A stretch of DNA of 64,000 bases from JBBDMC01 sp963775235 (lineage in GTDB: Bacteria; Pseudomonadota; Alphaproteobacteria; Rhizobiales; Kaistiaceae), in NCBI GenBank assembly GCA_963775235.1, contig CAVZHY010000002.1, positions 930,001 to 994,000 on the forward strand, read 5' to 3'. The position numbers were made by a program, and so were the translations under genes. Shown here piece by piece: positions 30,094-41,699 of the stretch. The notes under the pieces were generated by a model that did no database searches, had not been told where the DNA came from, and saw only the letters and a list, made by a program, of their open reading frames with translations. How positions within the stretch are numbered: the first letter of the stretch is position 1; each line of letters opens with the position of its first letter.

Positions 30094-30876
30094 ATGACCG
30101 GCGCCGCGGCCGTGCGACCATTCTCACTGACGGGGCGCATTGCGTTCGTTACCGGCGCCTCTCGCGGGATTGGCTGGTCCATCGCCGACGCGCTTTCTGC
30201 GGCTGGTGCCCATGTGGTGCTTAACGGACGCGACCCCGCGACGCTGGCCCCTAACCTCGCCATGATCGCAGCCCGCGGCGGCACGGCGGAAGCGGCGGCA
30301 TTCGACGTCACCGATGCGGAGGCGGCGACCGAAGCCATCGCTGCCATCGAACGGAATCACCAGCGCCTCGACATCCTCGTCAGCAACGTTGGCGGTGGCG
30401 TGCGCAAGCCGCTGCACGAGCAGACGGACGCCGACTTCCTCGGCGCCCTGCAGTCGAACGTCGTCGCCGCGTTCCGCCTGGCACGCGAAGCGGCACGGGT
30501 GATGGCGCGGCAGCGGTGGGGACGGATTGTCATCACGTCCTCGATCATGGGAACGATCGCGCGCCCGACCCAACCCGGCTACGTCGCTGCCAAGGCAGCC
30601 CTCAACGGCCTCGCGCGCGCGTTGGCGGTGGAGCTTGCTCCGGCCGGCATCTGCGTTAACGCGTTGGCGCCGGGCTATTTTCCGACCGAAGGCAATCGGC
30701 AGCTGCGACAGGACAATCCGGCCCTGGTCGCGCGCGTGACCAGCCGGACGCCGATGGGACGCTGGGGCGATTTGGCCGAGATCGGGACGCCGGCCGTTTT
30801 TCTCTGCTCGCCGGGCGCATCGTACTGCACCGGTCAAGTCCTCCACGTCGATGGCGGCTTGCTCGCATCGCTTTGA
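30094..30876 (+). CDS. SDR family NAD(P)-dependent oxidoreductase (gluconate 5-dehydrogenase-like)
   Basis: The 260-aa classical short-chain dehydrogenase has the cofactor motif TGASRGIG, NVGGG in place of NNAG, the catalytic Ser in ITSSIMG, and the YxxxK pair in YVAAKAALNGLARALAVE. The start LTGRIAFVTGASRGIG and the end GQVLHVDGGLLAS resemble gluconate 5-dehydrogenase and related sugar-acid enzymes. It is intact within a region of broken genes. The 18-bp palindrome lies 220 bases upstream. It probably oxidises or reduces a hydroxy acid of the same pathway as the dehydratase-like gene. Confidence 0.9.
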   Translation: MTGAAAVRPFSLTGRIAFVTGASRGIGWSIADALSAAGAHVVLNGRDPATLAPNLAMIAARGGTAEAAAFDVTDAEAATEAIAAIERNHQRLDILVSNVGGGVRKPLHEQTDADFLGALQSNVVAAFRLAREAARVMARQRWGRIVITSSIMGTIARPTQPGYVAAKAALNGLARALAVELAPAGICVNALAPGYFPTEGNRQLRQDNPALVARVTSRTPMGRWGDLAEIGTPAVFLCSPGASYCTGQVLHVDGGLLASL

Positions 30877-30900
30877 CTAGGCTCGCTGGAGAAGGCCGGC

Positions 30901-32434
30901 ATGAAAATCGCCCTCATCAATATCAAACAGGAAACCAACGACTTCAATCCGAGCTTCACGACTCTGCGTCGATTTCCGGTCACAAGGTCTCTACGAAGGC
31001 CGGCGAAATCCTTGAGAAGTTGCGCGGCATCGGTGAGGTCGGCGGCTACCTGGAGGCGGTTGCGGAATCCGGGCTTGACATCGAGACCATTCCCATCTTG
31101 CGTGCCCACAGCGCCTCGGGCGGGCGAATCGACAGTGGAGGCGCGGCAGTTCTTCCTCGACAAGATCCGAGCCGGACTTGCCAATGCTGGCGGGCCAATC
31201 GATGCTCTGGCGCTCCAACTCCACGGCGCCTGCGCGGCCGAAGGCGAGGATGACGTCGAAGGCGAGCAGATCGCGCTTTGCCGCGAAATCCTCGGTCCGG
31301 ACGTGCCGATCGTGTTGTCGCTCGATCATCACGCCAGCGTCACCCGTCGAATGGTCGCGCGTGCGCGACCGCGATCGTCGGCCACCGCACCCAGCCGCAC
31401 GATCCTGTCGACACCGGCAGGGTCAGCGACCAAGCTGCTGCTGCGCATTCTGACTGAAAGCCTGAAGCCGACCATGGCATGGCGTCGATTGCCCCTGCTT
31501 TCCCATCAGGAGCAGTTCCTGACTTCCAAGCCGCCGATGAAGACCTGGTTCGACCGCGCCCGCGCCATGGAGGCGGCCGATCCCCGGGTTCTTCAGGTCG
31601 CTCCGCTTTCCGATGCAGCCATGGCTCGACGTCGCCGAGGGAGGCTGGACGGTGGTCGTCGTCACCAACGACGACCAGGCACTCGGCGAGCGGCTGGCCG
31701 ACGAGATGGCCGATCTCGCCTGGTCGATGCGGGCCGATTTCCAGAAGAAGGATTCGCATTCCGGTCGACGATGCCGTCCGCATGGCCGACAAGCGCCGAG
31801 AAGGGCGTGGTGATGCTCAGCGACACCGGCGACACCGTGTTTGGCGGCGCCGCCGGCGACAGCAATATTATCCTCGAATCGATCCTCCGCCTCGGCATCA
31901 AGAGCACGCGCCCTGATTCCGATGATCGCGCCGAATACCGTCGCCAAGTTGGTCGAGGCTGGCGAGGGCGCCACCGTCACGCTGCCCGTCGGCGGCGAGA
32001 CGTCCGCGGTTTTTCCCGCCGCTGAGGGTGACCGGCACCGTCCGCCGGATCGGCGGCGGCCTCATGCAGATCAACGAGCATCAACACGTCGCGAGATCGA
32101 CATGGGCCGTACCGTGATCTTCGAGGTCGGCCCGGTGACAATGCTGATCAGCGAACTCAGAGGTGTCGGCGGCAACGTGCCTGCCGTCTATCGAGCGCTC
32201 GGGCGTCGAGCCGACCAACTACAAGATGGCCGTGCTTAAGACGGCCTCGAACTTCCAGTATCTTCGAGCCGATCTCGTCGCAGCTCATTCGGGTCGACAC
32301 CAAGGGTCCGGGGCAATCGGACATCGCCGAGTCTGCCTTGGAAACGCGTTCCGCGGCCGATCTATCCGCTGGACGACATTTCATCGTGGCGAGAGCCGCA
32401 GGACCAGCCACGGGAGGCACGGCAGGCCCGGTGA
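30901..32434 (+). CDS. M81 family metallopeptidase (MlrC-like), copy 1, many frameshifts
   Basis: M81/MlrC proteins are zinc enzymes first described in microcystin breakdown; most members have other, unknown substrates. Across frames one sees MKIALINIKQETNDFNP, RGIGEVGGYLEAVAESGLDI, PIDALALQLHGACAAEG, DDVEGEQIALCREILGPDVP, LSLDHHASVTRR, PLLSHQEQFLTSKPPMKTWF and MLSDTGDTVFGGAAGDSN. Breaks occur near 30970, 31000, 31130, 31365-31420, 31615, 31760, 31905, 32265 and 32325. The best C-terminal frame ends at 32434, overlapping the start of copy 2 by 4 bases. So many indels could mean a decayed copy or a poorly sequenced stretch. Confidence 0.8.
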
Positions 32435-33915
32435 GAATCGCACTCATCAACATCAAGCAGGAGACCAACGACTTTAATCCAAAGCCGACGACGCTTGTCG
32501 ACTACCGTGCCTTTGGACTTTTCGAGGGGCCGGAGATCGCTTCAGAGGGCGCGGGGCATCGGCGAGATCGGCGGTTACCTCGAGGTGGTCGAGGAATCCG
32601 GCCTCGACATCGAGACGGTCCCCATCTTGCGCGCCCGCGCCGTGGCCGGCGGACGAATTGACCAAGAAGCGCGCCAGTTCTTCCTCGACAGGATTCAAGT
32701 CGGGCTGGAAGCGGCCAAACCGATTGATGCCCTGGCGCTCCAGCTCCACGGCGCGTGTGCGGCCGATGGCGAGGATGACGTAGAGGGTGAGCAGATCGCA
32801 CTGTGCCGCGAAATCCTCGGTCCCGACGTCCCGATCATGCTGTCGCTCGACCATCACGCGAGCGTGACGAAGCGGATCATGGCCTGTGCGACTGCGATCG
32901 TTGGGCATCGCACGCAGCCGCACGACCAGATCGATACGGGTCGGGTTGCGACGAAGCTGCTGCTGCGCATCCTGACCGAGAACCTGAAGCCGAACATGAC
33001 GTGGCGCCGATTGCCGCTGCTTTCGCATCAAGAGCAGTTCTTGACGTCCAAGCCCCCAATGAAGATCTGGTTCGACCGGGCTCGGGCGATGGAAACGGCT
33101 GATCCCCGGGTTCTCCAGGTCGCACCGTTCCCGATGCAGCCCTGGCTGGACGTTGCCGAGGGCGGCTGGACCGTCGTAGTCGTCACCAACGACGCCGCGG
33201 ACCTGGGCGAGAGCCTTGCCGATGAGATGGCCGAGCTTGCCTGGTCAATGCGATCCGACTTTCAGAAGAAGGACTCTATTCTCGTCGACGACGCCATCCG
33301 GCTCGCCAACGAGACGGAGAAGGGCGTGGTGTCGCTGTCAGATACCGGTGATACGGTGGCCGGCGGCGCCGCGGGCGACAGCAATGTCATCCTTGAAGCC
33401 ATCCTGCGCATCGGCATCAAGGGCAAGGCCCTGATCCCGCTCGTCGATCCGACGGCCGCTCCGCGTCTGTATGAGGCCGGAGTTGGCGCAACCGAGACGC
33501 TGCCGGTCGGTGGCGGCGCGTCCGGCTTCTTCCAGCCGCTCACTGTCACGGGCACCGTGCGCGCCATTGGCGACGGTAAAGTGTCACTGACGGAAGACGG
33601 TCAATACCAGCGCAAGATCGACATGGGTCGCACCGTCGTATTCGAGGTCGGTCCCGCGACCCTGCTGATCAGTGAGATGAAGGGCGGCGGGCGGCAACAA
33701 CCCATCGGTCTACCGGGCGGTTGGAGTCGAGCCGGCGGACTACAAGATGGCCGTTCTCAAGACGGCATCGAACTTTCCAGTATTTCGCTCCGATGTCGTC
33801 GCGGCTGATACGGGTCGATACCGGCGGACCCGGCCAATCCGACATCGCCGAACTGCCCTGGAAACGCATCCCGCGACCGATCTATCCCCTCGATGACGTC
33901 GCCTCGTGGCGGTAA
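32431..33915 (+). CDS. M81 family metallopeptidase (MlrC-like), copy 2 (few frameshifts)
   Basis: The GTG at 32431 starts VRIALINIKQETNDFNPKP. One or two breaks near 32530-32560 lead into the long clean part: SGLDIETVPILRARAVAGGR, LQLHGACAADGEDDVEGEQI, IMLSLDHHASVTKRIMACAT, HRTQPHDQIDTGRVATKLLL and LSDTGDTVAGGAAGDSNVIL, with the His-rich metal motifs kept. Near 33690 the frame changes again, ending SNFQYFAPMSSRLIRVDTGG to DDVASWR at 33915. It is a close tandem paralogue of copy 1, roughly 85% alike where both can be read. Position upstream of a peptide-type importer suggests it acts on an imported amide or peptide-like compound (inference). Confidence 0.85.
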
Positions 33916-34081
33916 CTGCAGGGCCTGACGCCTTAAAGCACTTGAGATGGAGGCTTGTTCATGCAGTCAAACAAGGTGAGCGAAGAACAAAGAAGGGAGT
34001 GACCCGATGACGAATCGATCGAGCAACATTCGGGCCTAAGAGGTCGAACGAGACAGTCCTACAAAGGGAGTTGATCTACCA

Positions 34082-35633
34082 ATGAAATTCCGCTTCACAA
34101 AGAAGACTGGACTGTTGGGAACGGCTATTGGCAGCAGCGGTTCCATGGCCATGCCGACCGCCGGTCTGGCCCAGAATCTGAAGGGGGGCACGCTTCACAT
34201 CGCGCTTCTGAACGACGTCAACAATTTCGACCCGCAGTCCTTCCTTGCGGTGAATTTCCCGCTGATCAAGAATTTCTACGACAGCCTGATCGAGTACGAC
34301 GAGAAGGGCAACGCGATCCCCAGCCTCGCCACCGCCTGGAAATTGCGCCCGACAGCAAGTCGGTGAAACTGACGCTGCGGGATGGCGTTACTTTCTCCAG
34401 CGGTAATCCGTTCAACGCCGACGCGGTGGCCGCTACCCTCAAGAAGGCCTCTGACCCAAACTCGGCAAGAACGTCTACCCGACGATGTCAATCGTGAAGG
34501 ATTGGACGGTCGGACGACGAGCACGCCATCACCATCAACTTCAAGGACGCCGGTGCCGACGAAGCAGATCACCGACCTTCTGCAGTTCATTTCGGTAATT
34601 GATCCGGCAGGCATCGACTCGGTCGAGACAAAGCCGGCCGGAACGGGGGCCTTCACGCTGGTTGAGCGGAAACTCGGCCAGAGCATCGAGATGAAGGCGA
34701 ATCCGCAACTACTGGCGGAAGGGTCAGCCCGTCGTCGGCAAGCGTCGACTTCTACGGTATTCAGCGACGCCGACGCTGCTTCTGCAGCGCTGGAATTGGG
34801 CGCCGTCGACATGATCTACGGCGCCAACCAGCGTGATGCGGCCCGGCAGCAGGACGAAGGCTACCAGTTGATCCAGGGGCCCGGACCGCTGGTTCAGGTG
34901 TTCCGCATCAACGCAACTCGGCCCACCCTTCAACAACGAGAAATTCCGGCAGGCATTCAACTACCTGATCAATCGCGCCGGGATCCTCAAGGTGGGCTAT
35001 GCCAACATCGGCGAAGTCACTGCCTTGCCGTGGGCGCCGGCAAGCCCGGCCTTCGATGCCTCGTACAACGAGAAGTACGCCTATAACCTCGACAAGGCGA
35101 AGGAACTTCTCGACGCCTCAGGGCTGACCAAAGAGCAGATGAGCGATTGGAAGCTCCTGGTGAACAGCGGTCAGCAGGACTGCGGTCAACATCAGCCAGA
35201 TCGTGCAGAGCACGTTGGCCGGCCTCGGCATCAAGTGTCGGTCTCGACCTCAAGCAGGGCGCAGAGTATGTCGACGCCTTGCTGGGCGGCGGCTACACCG
35301 CAACGTTCGGCGGCGTCGGCAATGTGCAGAAGTTCCCGACCCGGGTCGCGACGAACAGCATCTACCGGACGAAGAACAATCCGATCCTCGGTGAGCCCAA
35401 TCCGTTTCCCGACTACGTGGCAGGCGATCGACCAGATCAACAACACGCTCGGGACGGGTGCCGAGATCAAGCACGCCTATGACGATCTGAACAAGGTGCT
35501 CGTCAAAGATGCGTTCGCCATCCCGACCAACACCTATGATGTCGGCCTGATCGTGGCGAACAAGAACGTCTCGGGCTTCACGCTTGATATCGACAATATG
35601 CTTGTCGCGCGTACGATCGGGTTCAAGAAGTGA
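34082..35633 (+). CDS. ABC transporter substrate-binding protein, family 5 (Dpp/Opp type), frameshifted
   Basis: The N-terminus (MKFRFTKKTGLLGTAIG to PTAGLAQNLKGG) is a signal peptide followed by GTLHIALLNDVNNFDPQSFL, NFPLIKNFYDSLIEYDEKGN, typical of dipeptide/oligopeptide-binding proteins. Further pieces are KQITDLLQFISVIDPAGIDS, GTGAFTLVERKLGQ, FNNEKFRQAFNYLINRAG, YNLDKAKELLDASG and NNTLGTGAEIKHAYDDLNKV in changing frames. At least eight single-base breaks lie between 34350 and 35430. A ribosome site AAAGGGAG precedes the ATG. It is followed by two ATPases and two permeases of the same importer. Confidence 0.85.
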
Positions 35634-35844
35634 TCGCGTGGCGAGCCGTAGACATGGCGATCGTTCATCCGGATCGCCATCCACTACCCGGAAGCGCCTC
35701 TCGGCGCTATCGCTCGATCGACGGGCGGTCGGAGATGCTTCCGGGTCGTCGCTTTCGACCACCAGGATGGCCATTGTGCGACACGAAATTGGCACTTCTT
35801 CACGCGAGAGCGCCCGGCATGACGGCTTCCAGGCCTACGTTCGC

Positions 35845-36900
35845 ATGGGACCGTTCGAATGGCTGAACCCGATTCTGTCGGTTCGCGGTTTGGAGGTGGT
35901 GTTCGTCGGGTCGGGGCGCCCGGCGCCCGCGGTGCGCGGCATCGACTTCGACGCCTATCCCAACGAAGTTCTCGGCATCGTCGGCGAGTTGGGCTCGGGC
36001 AAGAGCGTTACCTCGCTGGCGGTGAGCGGACTGCTGCCCGATACCGCCCGGGTCAGCGGCTCGATCCGTCTCGGCGATGTCGAAGTCACGTCCGCTGATC
36101 CCGAGACGTCTGCGGCGAGTCTGCGCGGTCAGGACGTCGGCATGATCTTTCAGGATCCGACAACGACCCTGAATCCCGTGCTGCCGGTCGGCCGTCAGGT
36201 GGTGGAGGGTCAGGTCGCGCATGGCCGCATCCCGTCGAGCCGCGCGCGCGAACGGGCAGTCGAGTTGCTCCGCGAGGTCGACATTCCTGATCCGGAGCGG
36301 CGGGCTTCGCAGTACCCTCACCAATTCTCCGGTGGCATGCGTCAGCGCGCGGTGATCGCCATGGCGATGGCCGGCCGACCCCGCCTGATCATCGCCGACG
36401 AGCCGACGACGGCGCTTGACGTCACCGTTCAGGCACAGGTTCTGGCCGTCCTGCGCCAAGCGCCAGGCCGAGACCGGGGCGGCCGTCATCCTCATCACTC
36501 ATGACCTCGGCGTGGTCGCCGAGGTGGCCGATCGGGTGGCGGTGATGTACGGCGGCCGGATTGTCGAGACCGCGCCGGTTGAAGAGCTCTTTCATCGACC
36601 GCGTCATCCCTACACGATCGGCCTGCTTCGCAGCCTGCCGCAGATCGACGGCGTTGACCATCGCCTGGTCCCGATCGCGGGGCAGCCGCCGAGCCCGAAT
36701 CGGCTACCGACCGGCTGCGCCTTTCATCCGCGCTGTCCGATCGGTCGGGATCGTCAGCGGTGCGCAGCGGAGGATCCGTCGCTTGACGTCGGTCGGCGCG
36801 TCGCATCTGTCCGCCTGTCATTTCGCGGAGGAGGTCAGCTCCATCCCGGCAGAGACCCTCCCGGCCCCGATGGCTGCAACCGCGAAAGCACAGGCGGCAG
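35845..36900 (+). CDS. ABC transporter ATP-binding protein, DppD type (frameshifted)
   Basis: This is the first nucleotide-binding subunit of the peptide-type importer. Walker A varies slightly (GELGSGKSVT), followed by MIFQDPTTTLNPVLPVGRQV, the signature FSGGMRQRAVIAMAMAG and Walker B LIIADEPTTALDVTVQ. The frame changes near 36455 to ETGAAVILITHDLGVVAEVA, VMYGGRIVETAPVEELF and GCAFHPRCPIG, the oligopeptide-transporter C-terminal motif. A further shift near 36780 gives SHLSACHF. No stop is found before the next ATPase, so the end is approximate. The ATG at 35845 is the best of several possible starts. Confidence 0.82.
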
Positions 36901-37946
<1,046 letters not shown>

Positions 37947-37950
<4 letters not shown>

Positions 37951-38832
37951 CAGGCCGCTTCCGCCGCAAGCTCGATGTCGCCAAGCGCGTCTTCTCGCGG
38001 GCGGGCGCCTTCCTTGGCGCGATTTTCCTGGTTGGCATCGCGGCCCTGGCATTTCTGGCCCCGTGGGTGATCCCGATCGATCCGCTGGCACAGGACCTGG
38101 TGAACGCGCTGCAAGGCCCGTCGGCCGCACATTGGTTTGGCACGGACGAACTGGGCAGGGACATCATGGTGCGGGTGCTCTACGGCGCGCGCACTTCGCT
38201 CATCACTGCCGCCGGCGCCGTGAGCATCGCAGCGGTCGATTGGGATTCCGATCGGCCTGGTCGCCGGGTTCTTCGGCGGCTGGCGCGACGCTCTGTTGAT
38301 GCGTTTCGTGGACGTGCTTCTCGCCCTCCCCAACATCCTTTTCGCCATGGCGCTCATCTCCGTTCTCGGGCGCAGCCAGATGGCGGCTCTGGTTGCGGTC
38401 GGGATCACCGGCATTCCAAGTTTCGCCCGCATCACCCGGGCGCAGGTGCTGTCGCTCCGCAAGCGAGATTTCGTCGTTGCGGTGGAAGCGCTTGGCGGCT
38501 CTTCGGCGCACAACATGTTCCGCACGGTGCTGCCCAATTCATGGAGCCCGATCCTGGTCCAGGTGGTGGTGCTGTCGGCCGTCGCCATCCTCCTCGAAGC
38601 GGCACTTGCCTTCCTCGGGGTCGGAATCCCCCCGCCGACGCCGAGTTGGGGTGAGATGCTGCGCACGGGCAAATCGTACCTTTACGAGGCCCCTTACTAT
38701 GCCGTGCTGCCGGGGGTCGTGCTTACCCTCACGATTCTTTCCCTCGACACGTCGGCCGCGCCCTGGCATCGGTCTCTGGAAGACCGACACGAAATCGGCG
38801 ACGAAGTTCAGGCGGAGAGGGGAATGCTATGA
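37947..38832 (+). CDS. ABC transporter permease, DppC type (frameshifted)
   Basis: The gene starts MTGRFRRKLDVAKRVFSRAG with one N-terminal transmembrane helix, then PWVIPIDPLAQDLVNALQGP and HWFGTDELGRDIMVRVLYGA, both classic for DppC/OppC. The frame changes near 38240 to FVDVLLALPNILFAMALISV, then EALGGSSAHNMFRTVLPNSW, the EAA loop touching the ATPases, and ALAFLGVGIPPPTPSWGEML. A last break is likely near 38750. The stop overlaps the DppB-type start by 4 bases. Confidence 0.85.
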
Positions 38833-39779
38833 CCGGGTATATCCTACGCAGGCTTTCCCAGCTTCTGCCGGTGATGGTGGTTGCGTCGATCGGCATCTGG
38901 GCGATGATCTACGCCGTTCCGGGCGGGCCGGTCGGCCTCGATGGTCGGCGAGAACGCAACGCCAAAGAACAGATCGAGGCCACTACTAAGCGTCTCGGTC
39001 TCGACCGACCTGTCCTCGTGCAATACTGGTCCTGGCTGACGAACGCAGCAACCGGAGATTTCGGCGTATCACTCCAGAGCCAAGATCCGGTCCTGAGGCT
39101 GATCCTCCAACGGATACCTGCCACTCTTCAGCTCGGCTTTGCCGCAATTGTGGTTGGTTTGCTAATAGGAATTCCGGTTGCGGTGGTGAGCGCGTTAAAG
39201 CCGGGCTCGTGGATTGACCGCGTATTGAGTTGGTGGAGCGCACTGGCGCTTGGCGTGCCGACATTCTGGCTCGGAATCCTGCTCATTCTGTTCTTCGCAG
39301 TACAACTGCGGTGGCTGCCGTCGGCCTCCGCCTTCGTTCCAATCTGGGTGGCGCCGATCCAAGCGCTTCGGAATCTTCTTTTGCCGGCACTGACGCTCGG
39401 CGTGTACGTCTCGGGCATTTTTGCGCGGTTCCTGCGTGCTTCACTCCTCGGCGAATTGAAGGCGGACTATGTCCGCACCGCCCGTTCGAAGGGACTGCGC
39501 GAGCGCGACGTTGTTGGGCGCCACGTCATGCGCAACGCGCTCCTACCATTCGTCACCATTGTCGGGCTGATGATGGCCAATTTCCTTGGCGGCACGTTGG
39601 TCACCGAGGCGGTATTCACCTATCCTGGGCTTGGCCGATTGCTAATTCAGGCAATCAGCGCGCGGGACTACCCCCTGATCCAGGGCACCATCCTGTGCAT
39701 CCTGATCATCTACGTGTTCATCAACATCCTGGTGGACGTGGCCTACGCCTACGTCGATCCCCGCATAGACTATTCATAA
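38829..39779 (+). CDS. ABC transporter permease, DppB type
   Basis: The intact 316-aa permease has six transmembrane helices. It starts MTGYILRRLSQLLPVMVVAS, and shows LGLDRPVLVQYWSWL, GDFGVSLQSQDPVLRLIL, ARSKGLRERDVVGRHVMRNA (the EAA loop) and the end VDVAYAYVDPRIDYS, all typical. Gene order here is SBP-D-F-C-B instead of the common SBP-B-C-D-F. It converges on the dehydrogenase gene downstream with a short overlap. Confidence 0.94.
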   Translation: MTGYILRRLSQLLPVMVVASIGIWAMIYAVPGGPVGLDGRRERNAKEQIEATTKRLGLDRPVLVQYWSWLTNAATGDFGVSLQSQDPVLRLILQRIPATLQLGFAAIVVGLLIGIPVAVVSALKPGSWIDRVLSWWSALALGVPTFWLGILLILFFAVQLRWLPSASAFVPIWVAPIQALRNLLLPALTLGVYVSGIFARFLRASLLGELKADYVRTARSKGLRERDVVGRHVMRNALLPFVTIVGLMMANFLGGTLVTEAVFTYPGLGRLLIQAISARDYPLIQGTILCILIIYVFINILVDVAYAYVDPRIDYS

Positions 39780-40792
39780 GAGGCGTCATCGACGTCGGGC
39801 CGTGCGGGCCGCTCGGGCATCGGAGCGTCACGTTGGAGAAGGGGCCGATATCCCGCTCGGCTGCCCTCAGGTGGGCCAACAGCGCCATGAGGCGGCGGTC
39901 GCGCCAGCGCTGGCGCTCAGGCACCTGTTCCTTCGGTACCTCAGCGCGGCGCGCTGCCTCGATTTCGGCCACCGCCTCTGCGGTCCAAGACTCGCTGACA
40001 TGCAAGTCGTTGCCGACGGATTTGTAGGTGGGGCGCAGGTGCTTGATGTAGGACAGGAACCCGGTTGGTCCGTTGAGGTCCATGACCGCCAGCGGACCGA
40101 GAAAGGCCCAGCGAAGTCCGAGCCCGTACCGCATCACCTTGTCGACGTCGTCGGGAGAAACCACGCCACGACCGACCAGCGATATTGCCTCATTGATAAG
40201 GGCAATCTGGATGCGACTGAGGACAAACCCGGCCACCTCCTTCTTCACCAATATCGGCTCCTGGCCGGCGGCGGTGAGGAGATCATCCGCAACTTTGAGC
40301 GCGTTGCTCGGTCGTCCACGGCGTTGGGACGAGTTCGACGATCGGAAGGAGATGCGGTGGGTTGGCCGGGTGGGCGATCATGCAGCGGCCGCGGCCTGGA
40401 AGGTGCTCCTGAAAGCGACTGCCGGGAATGGCGGACGACGACGAGGCGATTACCGTCGCCTCGTCGGCGAGAGCATCAAGGCGCGTGAACAGAGCGGCCT
40501 TTGCCTCCGGATCCTCTGTGATCGATTCCTGAATGTAGACGGCGCCCGCCACCGCGGTTTCAAGGTCGGGCGTGCTTTCTATCAGGTCCAGCACGTCCGC
40601 AACTGACCCAACCAGTCCGGCCGACTCCAGATCGAGCACTCGCTGGCGGATGGCGTCCATCGCTCGCTTCGTCTGCTCTGCGCCTTGGTCCCAAAGGCGG
40701 ACCGGATGACCGGCGCGGGCGAAGACGATTGCCCAGCTAGCTCCCACCAGCCCGCAGCCAGCGAGAGCCACCTTTCCCTTCGCGGCGGTCAT
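39721..40792 (-). CDS. 3-hydroxyacyl-CoA dehydrogenase family protein, carnitine/gulonate dehydrogenase type (one frameshift)
   Basis: The N-terminal Rossmann domain begins KVALAGCGLVGASWAIVFAR and continues VAGAVYIQESITEDPEAK; the frame breaks near 40270. The second part reads VKKEVAGFVLSRIQIALINE, EAISLVGRGVVSPDDVDKVM, GLGLRWAFLGPLAVMDLNGP, the C-terminal domain of lambda-crystallin-like dehydrogenases, which include L-carnitine and L-gulonate 3-dehydrogenases. The natural end is probably near AHLRAAERDIG; the frame runs on to 39721 inside the permease gene. Its start overlaps the GntR-FCD stop by 4 bases. The divergent BKACE gene would cleave a 3-keto product. Confidence 0.82.
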
Positions 40793-41532
40793 ACGCGTTT
40801 TCCCCCAGCCGTTAGTGTGCCTAATTGCCTGTCATGCGCGGGTGCCGGCTGCAACGGCCGGATCGCGACGGCTTCGTCGGTCGACGGAAACACCCTGTGC
40901 GCCAGGAACCAATCGCGACCACGGATAAGGTCTTTCTCAAGACTTGCCCGCGCAGCATCGGGATCGTGCCGGGTGATCGCCGAAACCATGTCGCGATGCG
41001 CGTCTTGCCCCTCGAACAGACGCATCTCCGCACGCGTCCGTCCAGCCACGCCGATGTCCAGCATCGGTCCAACCTTAAGCCACATCGCTTCGATGAGTGG
41101 CATGAGGTGAGCGGAATGCGCGGCGCGATAGATCCCGAAATGGAAGTCGAAGTTGGCTATGCTATAGGCAGCCATGTCGGATTGCTTCGAGGCAACGGTC
41201 ATTGCCCCGATTGCTCTTTCGGCTGCGGCGAGGTCGACGTCATCGCGAAGCGCCGCCATGGCAGTCGCCTCGCCCTCAAGCAGAAAGCGGATGCGGTAGA
41301 TTTCTACCAGGCTTTCTCGTGACAGGCTGCGGACCCGAATGGAGCGATTGGCCGCCAGTTCCAGGGCGCCTTCGGCGACCAATCGTTGCACCGCATCCCG
41401 AACCGGCTGCACACTGGTGCCAAGTGCCTCGGCCAGCGGCCTAAGGCGCAGCACCTCACCCGAATGAAACCGGCCGCAGAACAGGCAGCGCCGCAACTCA
41501 TTGTAGACGGCATCGGTCAGGCCGATGGGCAT
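40789..41532 (-). CDS. GntR family transcriptional regulator, FCD subfamily
   Basis: The 247-aa protein has a winged helix (TDAVYNELRRCLFCGRFHSG, LAEALGTSVQPVRDAVQRLV) and an all-helical FCD ligand domain with the metal-binding pattern seen in NFDFHFGIYRAAHS and EGQDAHRDMVSAI. FCD regulators respond to hydroxy- and keto-acids. It is divergent from the BKACE gene, and the 18-bp palindrome at 41586-41603 lies between them, the usual place for autoregulation. It is probably also the binder of the matching sites at 29.9 and 54.6 kb. Confidence 0.92.
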   Translation of the reverse strand: MPIGLTDAVYNELRRCLFCGRFHSGEVLRLRPLAEALGTSVQPVRDAVQRLVAEGALELAANRSIRVRSLSRESLVEIYRIRFLLEGEATAMAALRDDVDLAAAERAIGAMTVASKQSDMAAYSIANFDFHFGIYRAAHSAHLMPLIEAMWLKVGPMLDIGVAGRTRAEMRLFEGQDAHRDMVSAITRHDPDAARASLEKDLIRGRDWFLAHRVFPSTDEAVAIRPLQPAPAHDRQLGTLTAGGKRV

Positions 41533-41560
41533 ATCATCCCCCGGTTGCGCAAGTCATGCA

Positions 41561-41603
41561 TTGACAGGCTCGTCTCTTCCTAGCACGATATATTGATATA
41601 TCA
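41561..41603. promoter_or_regulatory. Divergent promoter region with 18-bp palindromic operator (site 2)
   Basis: The 18-mer CGATATATTGATATATCA at 41586-41603 matches site 1 at 16 of 18 positions and is nearly palindromic. TTGACA at 41561-41566 may be a -35 box. It lies 53 bases upstream of the GntR-FCD start and 97 bases upstream of the BKACE start, fitting control of both directions. Confidence 0.6.
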
Positions 41604-41699
41604 GTGGCAATCGGGAGGGCAACTCCTCGTACGAGTTGAACCAAAAGCGCGCCCTAGCGTGTGGCGTGCCTGTGCCGGCGTCGCGCGAGGCTTTTCAGA

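Noticed and set aside
29897..30097. 66-codon frame in the gap before the SDR gene
   Set aside because: Arg-rich composition typical of chance frames in GC-rich DNA, and it overlaps the SDR start.
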